A program made the translations under genes and the position numbers. A stretch of 14,754 nt of DNA from an uncultured Clostridia bacterium (GTDB lineage: Bacteria > Bacillota > Clostridia > Oscillospirales > Ruminococcaceae), in assembly GCA_947625455.1 (NCBI GenBank), contig CANQOJ010000040.1:1-14754 (forward strand). The letters are read 5' to 3'. Shown here one piece after another: positions 1 through 4,319 of the stretch. The stretch's first letter is position 1; every line of letters starts with the position of its first letter. Under the pieces are notes generated by a model that had not been told where the DNA came from, ran no database searches, and saw nothing but the letters and a program-made list of their open reading frames with translations.

Positions 1-4
1 GTTC

Positions 5-37
5 AAGGGGAAAACTTTTTCAAAAGTTTTCCCCCTT
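5..37 (-). terminator. Hairpin after the last pilin gene
   Basis: A near-perfect inverted repeat (AAGGGGAAAACTTTT paired with AAAAGTTTTCCCCCTT, one bulged base) lies 26 bases past the stop of the third prepilin gene. It contains its own A/T runs, so it could end transcription of the pilin operon. A clean U-tract after the stem is not obvious, so it may instead be an intergenic repeat or mRNA-stabilising stem. Confidence 0.6.
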
Positions 38-62
38 GCGTTCTTAGTGCCTTATTGCGTTC

Positions 63-818
63 TTACTCCTCAACAACTGCGAAGTATGTATTTCCTTGTC
101 CTATATAACTGCCGTTGAACATCTCGCTTGACTGAATGCCGAAGTAATCGCCGTTATAGAGCTGACCTTCGTCCATTACATGCAAGTTCTCGTCGCGGAA
201 TGTCTTGAAATACGCGGTATCTGTTACGTCCTTGCCTGCGGGGTAGTTGGCGAGGCGCTTCTCGCCGTAGCCTGCCATTACCACCTTTACAACGCTTCCC
301 GCTTTTGTACCGAGCGCATCGTCATACCTCACGAGCGCATAGTAAAACCCGTCGGGCGCTTCAAAGAGCGACTGCATTTCCGACTGGAACATGGTTTCAA
401 ACTTCCCGTTTGTCGCTTCGTCCTGGTTCTGGAGAACTGCCGCCATTGCCGCCTGCGGCTTGTCGTTTGACATTGCGACAACGTTCTGTATCTGCGTGTT
501 CACAACGTGCATCATCACAAACGCATACTTATTGTTCGGGCGGTTGCCGCCGAAATCCCTGTCGTAGACAACAACCTGCTGTGGATCGTGTTCGTCCGCC
601 GCGCCCGGAACAGTCGCTATTGTTGTTTCAAGCTTTGCGAACTTGGAGAACAAATGCTGCGTCGCGACATAAAAGTCCTTTGCGCCCGACATTGCCGTGT
701 CTTTGAGCGAACCCGACATCGAAAGTCCGGGCAGAAGCATAGCTGTCAGCAGTGCGATAACCGCTATGACGATAACGAGTTCTACAAGCGTAAAACCTTT
801 TTTCCGTAAATGTTTCAT
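63..818 (-). CDS. Type IV prepilin, third gene of the pilin operon
   Basis: This is a 251-residue class III prepilin-like protein. A short basic leader (MKHLRKKG) is followed by the conserved FTLVE start of the mature pilin, with cleavage predicted after Gly8 and Glu at mature position +5. A hydrophobic helix of about 22 residues follows and contains the usual Pro. The remaining ~220 residues form a soluble head I do not recognise, with no Cys pair. It is longer than the other two prepilins, which suggests a minor or tip-associated pilin, or an adhesin-like subunit. The start is supported by GGGAGGA five bases upstream of ATG. It is last in a three-gene minus-strand pilin operon, 61 bases after the preceding stop. 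Pilin identity is sure; its exact role is inferred. Confidence 0.9.
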   Translation of the reverse strand: MKHLRKKGFTLVELVIVIAVIALLTAMLLPGLSMSGSLKDTAMSGAKDFYVATQHLFSKFAKLETTIATVPGAADEHDPQQVVVYDRDFGGNRPNNKYAFVMMHVVNTQIQNVVAMSNDKPQAAMAAVLQNQDEATNGKFETMFQSEMQSLFEAPDGFYYALVRYDDALGTKAGSVVKVVMAGYGEKRLANYPAGKDVTDTAYFKTFRDENLHVMDEGQLYNGDYFGIQSSEMFNGSYIGQGNTYFAVVEE

Positions 819-879
819 AAAGTTCCTCCCGCCAAATTCTTGTTTTTATGGAATTTTGCAATATCACAAAAACAAACAT

Positions 880-1452
880 TCAGCCGTTTATAATCTGCGG
901 TGATGTTCCTATGACAGTGCCGTCTTCGGCAATTCCGTTGTTTCCCGACCAGTAGTCCGTTCTCGTAAAATCGGCAAAGCTCGGATATTCTTCCGTCACC
1001 TCGCTTGAATTGACGAAATACACCAGCGCCTCAACCGCGCCCTCGTTAAGATACCCCACGGCATACAGCTCCCTGTACCCCAGATTCGTTATCAGATAAT
1101 CGCTAAGCGACTTCACCATTTCCGCTTCGTCCTCGTCGGTTACCCAGAAGCCGTCCGAAAACGTCGAGACGTATTCTCCGTTGCTTGCGTCAATGATTAT
1201 GTACGGATCATTTTCAACGTTCTTCGCTTTGTTTATGTAATGTCCCGTTGTATCAAGCTTTGTTATCCACATATTGACGAACTTCCGCACATCATTTGCG
1301 GAAAGGTTTGCCGAAGAAACGCGCGCGGTCTGCGCCACGCCTACCATTGTAGGGATAAGGATAGCTGCTAAAATGCCGATTATAGCTATAACTGTTACAA
1401 GTTCTACAAGCGTAAACGCCTTTTTTGCTTTTAGGCGCGCAATTGTTTTCAT
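880..1452 (-). CDS. Type IV prepilin with Ala at the cleavage site
   Basis: This 190-residue prepilin has a basic leader (MKTIARLKAKKA) then FTLVELVTVIAIIGILAAIL, the standard pilin N-terminal helix with Glu at +5. The residue just before the cleavage point is Ala12, where almost all type IV prepilins have Gly. The C-terminus (DGTVIGTSPQ) closely resembles that of the upstream pilin (DGTIVGTSPQ), so the two are paralogues that diverged mainly in the middle of the head. There are no Cys residues, unlike the upstream paralogue. The ribosome site is weak (GAGG and GGAG close to ATG), and a GC-rich hairpin separates it from the preceding gene. Both fit lower expression than the major pilin. It is probably a minor pilin. 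Confidence 0.9.
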   Translation of the reverse strand: MKTIARLKAKKAFTLVELVTVIAIIGILAAILIPTMVGVAQTARVSSANLSANDVRKFVNMWITKLDTTGHYINKAKNVENDPYIIIDASNGEYVSTFSDGFWVTDEDEAEMVKSLSDYLITNLGYRELYAVGYLNEGAVEALVYFVNSSEVTEEYPSFADFTRTDYWSGNNGIAEDGTVIGTSPQIING

Positions 1453-1482
1453 ATCTCCAACCTCGTCAGAATACGCAATATC

Positions 1483-1508
1483 CCTCGGCGGGGATAAAAC
1501 CGCCGAGG
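1483..1508 (-). promoter_or_regulatory. Intercistronic hairpin between pilin genes 1 and 2
   Basis: CCTCGGCGG and CCGCCGAGG form a perfect 9-bp stem around an 8-base loop, 29 bases past the stop of the major pilin gene and 30 bases before the next start. On the minus strand no U-run follows, so it is more likely a partial attenuator or a 3'-end-stabilising stem than a full terminator. Such a stem would let the first gene be expressed above the two downstream pilins. Confidence 0.6.
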
Positions 1509-1537
1509 AACTTGCATTGTTTTAGTAATTCACTAAA

Positions 1538-2167
1538 TTAGTGAGTGCCGGAACCTGTGCCGGAACCTGTACCCATTTTGCACTGAGGGCTAGTACCAAC
1601 TATTGTGCCGTCGCTCGCCAAGACACCAGCCTTGCTGCCCCAAACACCTGTTGTCTGATTTATCATATCGTTAGCCGTAATACCGGTGGAAAAAGTACTA
1701 GCTACACCGCCTAAAACGACAGCAACACCTACAACGCCGCCCTTTTCAACGCCAATTTCAACATAAGCCTCTCTGAGGTCACGAAGGTTATCAGCCATGA
1801 ATCCGCAGAAAGAGTTGTTTGGATCAGTGCCATCCCATGTAACTGTACTCCCGTCACCAAACTTAGGTGTGTCAGCACTTACGGTAGTAGTCCAAGTACC
1901 GCCGGATACTTTGAAAACAAGAAGTTTAGCGGCAGTTGATTTAAGACCTTGCTTCTTCAAGGATTCCGCGTCAGTAGTGAACTTAGTAGCCTGAGTTCTG
2001 ATCTGCTGAGCAGCGGTGTTAGCAGATGTGATGTTAGCGTCCTGAACAACGCCAATCATCGTGGGGATAAGAATTGCAGCAAGTACGCCAATGATAGCGA
2101 TTACTACAACGAGCTCTACGAGAGTAAAGCCCTTTTTGGCTTTTAAAGCCTGAAGTTTCTTTATCAT
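1538..2167 (-). CDS. pilA: Probable major type IV pilin (PilA-like)
   Basis: This 209-residue prepilin has leader MIKKLQALKAKKG, then FTLVELVVVIAIIGVLAAIL. Cleavage is expected after Gly13, with Glu18 as the +5 Glu used in fibre assembly. The head has two cysteines (Cys121 and Cys196) that could form the C-terminal disulfide loop typical of many pilins, though this pairing is inferred. The tail is a Gly/Thr/Ser repeat (GTGS twice, then GTH). A strong AGGAGGT ribosome site, its own promoter with a structured ~100-base leader, and first position in the operon all suggest it is the major subunit. PilB would extend and PilT retract the fibre, and PilD would process the precursor. The symbol is by analogy; the two downstream paralogues could also contribute. 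Confidence 0.9.
   Translation of the reverse strand: MIKKLQALKAKKGFTLVELVVVIAIIGVLAAILIPTMIGVVQDANITSANTAAQQIRTQATKFTTDAESLKKQGLKSTAAKLLVFKVSGGTWTTTVSADTPKFGDGSTVTWDGTDPNNSFCGFMADNLRDLREAYVEIGVEKGGVVGVAVVLGGVASTFSTGITANDMINQTTGVWGSKAGVLASDGTIVGTSPQCKMGTGSGTGSGTH
1547..1570 (+). repeat. Tandem 12-bp repeat in the pilin C-terminus
   Basis: GCCGGAACCTGT occurs twice head to tail and encodes two GTGS units, read on the minus strand, near the end of the major pilin. Being a multiple of three, gain or loss of a unit would keep the frame and change tail length by four residues. Confidence 0.8.
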
Positions 2168-2202
2168 AGTAAAGACCTCCTGTAAAAAAAGAATTTATTA
2201 TG

Positions 2203-2223
2203 TATAACCCCGGCGGGGCTATA
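2203..2223 (-). promoter_or_regulatory. Leader hairpin of the pilin operon
   Basis: The leader of the major pilin mRNA contains CCCC/GGGG around a 3-base loop, extended by TATA/TATA on either side of one mismatch. It lies about 35 bases upstream of the start codon, between promoter and ribosome site. It might stabilise the mRNA; I see no match to a known riboswitch. Confidence 0.45.
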
Positions 2224-2277
2224 TCCGAAAACGTTTACAAAAGCTTTTACAATTTCTGTCTTTGCTTTTGTATTTAC

Positions 2278-2306
2278 ATTATAGCGTATTGCTCTTAAAA
2301 ATGCAA
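2278..2306 (-). promoter_or_regulatory. Candidate promoter of the pilin operon
   Basis: On the minus strand a perfect TATAAT (2283-2278) stands 17 bases from TTGCAT (2306-2301), a weak -35. Transcription would start near 2271, leaving a leader of about 100 bases before the pilin ATG at 2167. Confidence 0.6.
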
Positions 2307-2471
2307 GTGTTTTTTGAAAAAAAGTCCGCCAAATCACGAATTTCGTATATATTATTTCAAATTTGTGGAATACTTTTGGTTATTTTAACGAATGGAGCGT
2401 TGAGAACACATGGGAACAGGCGCGGGGGAAGTTGAAAGTGTGGAGAATTTAGGCGGAGAGGGGAAAGGGGG

Positions 2472-2500
2472 TTGACAAATCAGGGGGAATGTGGTATAAT
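2472..2500 (+). promoter_or_regulatory. Promoter of small RNA A
   Basis: Perfect consensus TTGACA (2472-2477), 17-base spacer, TATAAT (2495-2500). Confidence 0.8.
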
Positions 2501-2506
2501 TCATAT

Positions 2507-2560
2507 AGTGATTGATGGAACAAAAGAAGCCCGAACGGCTGCAATCACTCGGGCTTCTTC
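2507..2560 (+). ncRNA. Small RNA A, convergent to toxin 1
   Basis: A consensus promoter is followed only ~25 bases later by the hairpin that also ends the toxin 1 message, giving an RNA of about 54 nt. It occupies the position of the RNA II antitoxin in par-type loci. Its short leader has no clear match to the toxin 1 start region, so pairing would rest on the shared terminator. Eight leader bases (AGTGATTG) are complementary to its own terminator loop (CAATCACT). The start point is estimated from the promoter, not observed. Confidence 0.6.
2522..2560. terminator. Shared terminator of toxin 1 and RNA A
   Basis: AAGAAGCCCGA and TCGGGCTTCTT form an 11-bp stem around a 14-base loop. On the minus strand it is followed by a U-rich run (CTTCTTTTGTT), so it mainly ends the toxin 1 mRNA. 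On the plus strand the tail is poorer in U. Confidence 0.75.
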
Positions 2561-2597
2561 GGACGTCAAAGCCGTTCCCGACTTTTTCGTCTAAGGC

Positions 2598-2690
2598 TTA
2601 CCGCCTGTTATCACGGTCAAGCCATTTGCAGATCATCTCTACAATCAAACCCGCTGCGACCGCAATAAGTAAATTAAATAAATAGCTCAT
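2598..2690 (-). CDS. Fst-like type I toxin peptide 1
   Basis: A 30-codon ORF starts with ATG behind a strong AAAGGGGGTGA site. The peptide is a hydrophobic N-terminal helix followed by GLIVEMICKWLDRDNRR. It resembles the Fst toxin of plasmid pAD1 in the run G-L-hydrophobic-hydrophobic-E-M-I-x-K/R-x-L-D and the charged tail, but lacks the Fst proline. Fst-family toxins are membrane peptides that damage the envelope when their mRNA escapes an antisense RNA. Its own promoter (2741-2769) and terminator (2522-2560) give an mRNA of ~210 nt, about the size reported for RNA I of par. A GTG in frame three codons upstream overlaps the ribosome site and is unlikely. RNA B carries two blocks complementary to the start region. 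Family assignment is by eye; toxicity is inferred. Confidence 0.85.
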   Translation of the reverse strand: MSYLFNLLIAVAAGLIVEMICKWLDRDNRR

Positions 2691-2706
2691 ACATGTCACC
2701 CCCTTT

Positions 2707-2737
2707 GCTATAAGCTCAGAGTGTACAGGCTGGCGAA
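2707..2737 (-). repeat. Leader repeat, inverted copy at 4141-4171
   Basis: These 31 bases are identical, in opposite orientation, to 4141-4171. They are the 5' untranslated leader of toxin 1 and toxin 4. Conservation exceeds that of the coding parts, which points to a function in the RNA, for example folding that masks the ribosome site, as described for Fst mRNA. Confidence 0.85.
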
Positions 2738-2740
2738 CTT

Positions 2741-2769
2741 ATTATATCACAAAAGCGCATTATTGTCAA
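2741..2769 (-). promoter_or_regulatory. Promoter of toxin 1
   Basis: On the minus strand TTGACA (2769-2764), 17 bases, TATAAT (2746-2741): a perfect consensus promoter. Confidence 0.85.
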
Positions 2770-2806
2770 TAAGTGTAAAAAAATTTTTAATATTTAAAAT
2801 AAAATC

Positions 2807-2835
2807 TTGACAAATGAAAATAAATGTGGTATAAT
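2807..2835 (+). promoter_or_regulatory. Promoter of small RNA B
   Basis: TTGACA (2807-2812), 17-base spacer, TATAAT (2830-2835), divergent from the toxin 1 promoter. Confidence 0.85.
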
Positions 2836-2841
2836 AAAAAT

Positions 2842-2916
2842 GTAAGTAAATTAGTTTTTAATAGCTCATACATGCGAAAAAGTCCGGGGTGCTGCAAATA
2901 TTCTCGGACTTTTTTG
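2842..2916 (+). ncRNA. Small RNA B, candidate antitoxin of toxin 1
   Basis: An RNA of about 75 nt from a perfect promoter to a terminator (stem AAAAAGTCCG/CGGACTTTTT, then U-run). Its leader repeats two blocks of the toxin 1 start region: AAGTAAATTA (2844-2853; 2667-2676) and AATAGCTCATACATG (2860-2874; 2681-2695). Toxin 1 is on the opposite strand, so both blocks are antisense to its mRNA, covering the start codon and early codons. The blocks are 6 bases apart here and 4 in the target. The loop shares GCTGCAA with the plus strand of the toxin 1 terminator loop, so loops could also pair. It is transcribed divergently from its target, unlike RNA II of par. Ends are estimated. Confidence 0.8.
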
Positions 2917-2936
2917 TATTTTATTTTCAAAAACAC

Positions 2937-2965
2937 TTGACAAATGCGAATAAATGTGTTAGAAT
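2937..2965 (+). promoter_or_regulatory. Promoter of small RNA C
   Basis: TTGACA (2937-2942), 17-base spacer, TAGAAT (2960-2965). A TATAAT at 2965-2970 is too far from the -35 to be preferred. Confidence 0.75.
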
Positions 2966-2971
2966 ATAATT

Positions 2972-3041
2972 GTAAGTAGATTAACCATTAAATGCATGCT
3001 AACAAAAAAGCCCGAGGCTCTCGAAACGCGAGGGTTTTTTT
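2972..3041 (+). ncRNA. Small RNA C, candidate antitoxin of toxin 2
   Basis: An RNA of about 70 nt ending in a hairpin (3004-3041) with an A-run before and a U-run after. Its leader matches the toxin 2 start region at 13 of 14 bases (TAAGTAGATTAACC at 2973-2986 against 3214-3227) and again at GCATGC next to the start codon, giving two antisense blocks. Its terminator loop, GCTCTCGAAACG, is identical to the plus strand of the toxin 2 terminator loop and therefore complementary to the toxin 2 mRNA loop. It points towards toxin 2 (the canonical par layout) but has its own terminator rather than sharing one. Ends are estimated. Confidence 0.75.
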
Positions 3042-3070
3042 GTTGTTTAAAGAATTTTTCTGTTAAATGC

Positions 3071-3108
3071 AAAAAAGTCCGAGGCTCTCGAAACGCTCGG
3101 ACTTTTTT
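3071..3108. terminator. Terminator of toxin 2
   Basis: AAAAAAGTCCGAG and CTCGGACTTTTTT form a perfect 13-bp stem around GCTCTCGAAACG, with U-runs in both directions. It lies downstream of toxin 2 on the minus strand. No plus-strand promoter is visible between it and RNA C. Confidence 0.85.
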
Positions 3109-3145
3109 GGGCTTTAAAAGCCGTTTAGACAGTTAAAGCCAAGGC

Positions 3146-3238
3146 TTACCGTCTGTGGTCTCCGTTAAGCCATGTGCGGATTATCTCAACGATCAAACCC
3201 GCTTCAACGGAGATAAGTAAATTAACCCATAATGGCAT
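3146..3238 (-). CDS. Fst-like type I toxin peptide 2
   Basis: A 30-codon ORF with ATG behind GGGAGGTGA. The hydrophobic first half (MPLWVNLLISVEAGLIVE) has an unusual Glu at position 12 within the helix. It is followed by IIRTWLNGDHRR, the charged tail. Length, the E-hydrophobic-I-x-x-W-L core and the terminal basic residues match the other three peptides here. The Fst-type D after W-L is replaced by N. Promoter 3289-3317 and terminator 3071-3108 delimit an mRNA of about 210 nt. RNA C is the best candidate antitoxin, and RNA D has the same complementary loop but a poorer leader match. Glu12 might weaken membrane insertion, so activity is less certain than for peptides 1 and 4. Confidence 0.8.
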   Translation of the reverse strand: MPLWVNLLISVEAGLIVEIIRTWLNGDHRR

Positions 3239-3288
3239 GCAAAATCACCTCCCTCGCGCAAGCTCGGGATAAAACAGCCGGCAAAATT

Positions 3289-3317
3289 ATTATAACAAAA
3301 GCAGGTTCAATTGTCAA
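3289..3317 (-). promoter_or_regulatory. Promoter of toxin 2
   Basis: Minus strand TTGACA (3317-3312), 17 bases, TATAAT (3294-3289). Confidence 0.85.
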
Positions 3318-3355
3318 TAACTGTCGAATAATCTTTTAAAATTTCAAGAAAACAC

Positions 3356-3384
3356 TTGACAAATGCGAATAAATGTGTTAATAT
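3356..3384 (+). promoter_or_regulatory. Promoter of small RNA D
   Basis: TTGACA (3356-3361), 17-base spacer, TAATAT (3379-3384). The -35 and spacer are nearly identical to those of RNA C, indicating duplication. Confidence 0.75.
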
Positions 3385-3390
3385 ATAAGT

Positions 3391-3461
3391 GTAAGTAATG
3401 ATACCATCAACTGCACGTGTACAAAAAAGCCCGAGGCTCTCGAAACGCGAGGGCTTTTTTT
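3391..3461 (+). ncRNA. Small RNA D, diverged copy of RNA C
   Basis: An RNA of about 71 nt with promoter and terminator (3423-3461) almost identical to those of RNA C, including the loop GCTCTCGAAACG that is complementary to the toxin 2 mRNA loop. Only the leader differs: it keeps AAGTAA and scattered matches but no long block antisense to any toxin start in this window. It may be a second, weaker regulator of toxin 2, or the antitoxin of a toxin that has been lost or lies elsewhere. Ends are estimated. Confidence 0.65.
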
Positions 3462-3482
3462 GTATATCTAGAAAAAAACTAC

Positions 3483-3511
3483 TTGACAAACACAAAAAAG
3501 TGTGATATAAT
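3483..3511 (+). promoter_or_regulatory. Promoter of small RNA E
   Basis: TTGACA (3483-3488), 17-base spacer, TATAAT (3506-3511). Confidence 0.85.
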
Positions 3512-3517
3512 ACATGT

Positions 3518-3584
3518 GTAATCAAAATTATCCATGTACGCAAGAACCCCCGAGTGACTCTACAATAGCTCGGGGGTTCTTGGG
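3518..3584 (+). ncRNA. Small RNA E, candidate antitoxin of toxin 3
   Basis: An RNA of about 67 nt convergent to toxin 3 and ending at the same hairpin, the classical par arrangement. TATCCATGTACG (3529-3540) is repeated at the toxin 3 start (3699-3710). It is antisense to the toxin 3 mRNA across the start codon, and the upstream TAATCAAAATTAT resembles early codons of the toxin. The terminator loop is complementary by construction. Ends are estimated. Confidence 0.8.
3541..3582. terminator. Shared terminator of toxin 3 and RNA E
   Basis: CAAGAACCCCCGAG and CTCGGGGGTTCTTG form a perfect 14-bp stem around a 14-base loop. It is nearly symmetrical, so it can act on both strands, but the U-runs are short. 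Confidence 0.75.
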
Positions 3585-3612
3585 CGTTTAAGCCGGGAAT
3601 GGTGCTAGGCTT

Positions 3613-3705
3613 TTACCGGGCGTCATCTCCGTTAAGCCATATGCGGATTATCTCTACGATCAAACCCGCTGCAACGGAAACTAATAAATTTATAATCATA
3701 TCCAT
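3613..3705 (-). CDS. Fst-like type I toxin peptide 3
   Basis: A 30-codon ORF with ATG behind GGGAGGTGATC. The sequence starts MDMIINLLVSVAAGLIVE, a membrane-spanning helix, followed by IIRIWLNGDDAR. It is closest to peptide 2, with an identical I-I-R-x-W-L-N-G-D core and similar leader and 3' region, but has the uncharged helix of peptide 1. Promoter 3758-3786 and the terminator shared with RNA E give an mRNA of about 210 nt. RNA E is the likely antitoxin. The membrane toxin role is inferred from Fst-family resemblance and the par-like layout. Confidence 0.82.
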   Translation of the reverse strand: MDMIINLLVSVAAGLIVEIIRIWLNGDDAR

Positions 3706-3757
3706 GTACGATCACCTCCCTCGTTAAAAGCTCGGTGGTGGACCGTCCGGCAAAATT

Positions 3758-3786
3758 ATTATAACACAAGCAAGTTCAATTGTCAA
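3758..3786 (-). promoter_or_regulatory. Promoter of toxin 3
   Basis: Minus strand TTGACA (3786-3781), 17 bases, TATAAT (3763-3758). Confidence 0.85.
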
Positions 3787-3823
3787 TAACTGTCGAATAT
3801 TTTTGCAGAAAATAAAAAAACAC

Positions 3824-3852
3824 TTGGCAAACACAAAAGAGTGTGTTATAAT
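3824..3852 (+). promoter_or_regulatory. Promoter of small RNA F
   Basis: TTGGCA (3824-3829), 17-base spacer, TATAAT (3847-3852). Confidence 0.8.
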
Positions 3853-3858
3853 ACAAGT

Positions 3859-3930
3859 GTAATCAATAAATGTATTCCATATGCACAAGAACCCCCGAGC
3901 TATTGACGAGTCACTCGGGGGTTCTTGTAT
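3859..3930 (+). ncRNA. Small RNA F, apparent orphan antitoxin-like RNA
   Basis: An RNA of about 72 nt ending in a perfect 15-bp stem (3885-3899 with 3914-3928). The stem is the same as in the toxin 3/RNA E terminator, but the loop is nearly its reverse complement (CTATTGACGAGTCA against TGACTCTACAATAG). RNA F therefore has a loop like toxin 3 mRNA and complementary to RNA E. Its leader has partial matches to the toxin 3 start (AATAAAT, TCCAT). It faces a toxin-type promoter with no toxin gene (3929-3957), so it may be the antitoxin of a deleted fifth toxin. Ends are estimated. Confidence 0.65.
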
Positions 3931-3957
3931 TATAACATAAGCATGTTCAATTATCAA
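3929..3957 (-). promoter_or_regulatory. Relic toxin promoter without a toxin gene
   Basis: Minus strand TTGATA (3957-3952), 17 bases, TATAAT (3934-3929). The sequence around it closely matches the toxin 2 and 3 promoters, including the GAAC.TGCTT spacer, but it runs straight into the RNA F terminator with no ORF. This looks like the scar of a deleted toxin gene. Confidence 0.65.
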
Positions 3958-3972
3958 TTGAAAATTGCATAC

Positions 3973-4045
3973 AAAAAAGCCCGAGTACTTGGAACCTGCT
4001 CGGGCTTTTTCGCATGCGTGAATTACTTGCATTAAACTTTTCTAC
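3973..4045 (-). ncRNA. Small RNA G, candidate antitoxin of toxin 4
   Basis: An RNA of about 73 nt from a perfect minus-strand promoter (4052-4080) to a terminator at 3973-4010. It is antisense to the toxin 4 mRNA in three places. CATGCGTGAATTAC occurs at 4013-4026 and at 4184-4197, over the toxin start. ATTAAACTTTT occurs at 4031-4041 and 4200-4210. The terminator loop is complementary over 10 bases (TTGGAACCTG) to the toxin 4 terminator loop at 4334-4343. The two start-region blocks are 4 bases apart here and 2 in the target. It is transcribed divergently from toxin 4. Ends are estimated. Confidence 0.82.
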
Positions 4046-4051
4046 ACCCAC

Positions 4052-4080
4052 ATTATATCACATTCATTTTCACTTGTCAA
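4052..4080 (-). promoter_or_regulatory. Promoter of small RNA G
   Basis: Minus strand TTGACA (4080-4075), 17 bases, TATAAT (4057-4052). Confidence 0.85.
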
Positions 4081-4108
4081 GGGTTTTTAAATATTTTTTC
4101 GCCACTTA

Positions 4109-4137
4109 TTGGCAATAGAACACTTTTATGATATAAT
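4109..4137 (+). promoter_or_regulatory. Promoter of toxin 4
   Basis: TTGGCA (4109-4114), 17-base spacer, TATAAT (4132-4137), followed by the 31-base leader shared with toxin 1. Confidence 0.85.
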
Positions 4138-4140
4138 AAA

Positions 4141-4171
4141 TTCGCCAGCCTGTACACTCTGAGCTTATAGC
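4141..4171 (+). repeat. Leader repeat, inverted copy of 2707-2737
   Basis: Thirty-one identical bases in opposite orientation to the toxin 1 leader. The similarity continues, imperfectly, through toxin 4 and its terminator to about 4356, so modules 1 and 4 form a ~210-bp imperfect inverted repeat flanking the rest of the array. Confidence 0.85.
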
Positions 4172-4188
4172 GAAAGGGGGTGACATGC

Positions 4189-4281
4189 GTGAATTACATA
4201 TTAAACTTTTTGATCTCGATCGGAGCGGGTTTAATCGTTGAGATGATCCGCAGATGGCTTGACCGGGATAACAGGCGGTAA
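4189..4281 (+). CDS. Fst-like type I toxin peptide 4
   Basis: A 30-codon ORF on the plus strand, the only toxin in this orientation. It starts with GTG at the position of the ATG of toxin 1, behind AAAGGGGGTGA. The first half is hydrophobic (NYILNFLISIGAGLIVE) and the rest is MIRRWLDRDNRR, identical to peptide 1 in the last eight residues (WLDRDNRR). It is the closest to pAD1 Fst in the E-M-I-x-R-x-L-D run. Promoter 4109-4137 and terminator 4320-4356 define an mRNA of about 213 nt. RNA G is the likely antitoxin, and RNA H converges on it. A GTG three codons upstream overlaps the ribosome site and is unlikely to be used. Confidence 0.84.
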   Translation: MNYILNFLISIGAGLIVEMIRRWLDRDNRR

Positions 4282-4319
4282 GCCTAGGCGAAAAAGTCGG
4301 AAATGGCTTTAACGTCCGA

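Noticed and set aside
2410..2476. 21-codon ORF (MGTGAGEVES...) upstream of RNA A
   Set aside because: Low-complexity purine-rich sequence with no ribosome site, overlapping the RNA A promoter.
3307..3543. 78-codon minus-strand ORF (and a similar 102-codon ORF at 3724-4032)
   Set aside because: They run through promoters and terminator hairpins of small RNA units, have no convincing ribosome site, and translate to repeat-derived sequence; open frames here follow from the repeated units.
2840..4020. CRISPR-like regular repeats
   Set aside because: The repeated elements are terminator hairpins with A- and U-runs preceded by promoters, with unequal spacing; there are no constant-length spacers or cas genes.
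4180..4188. Upstream GTG as start of toxin 4 (and the equivalent for toxin 1)
   Set aside because: It lies inside the GGGGGTGA ribosome site; the next in-frame start has proper spacing and aligns with the ATG of the other peptides.
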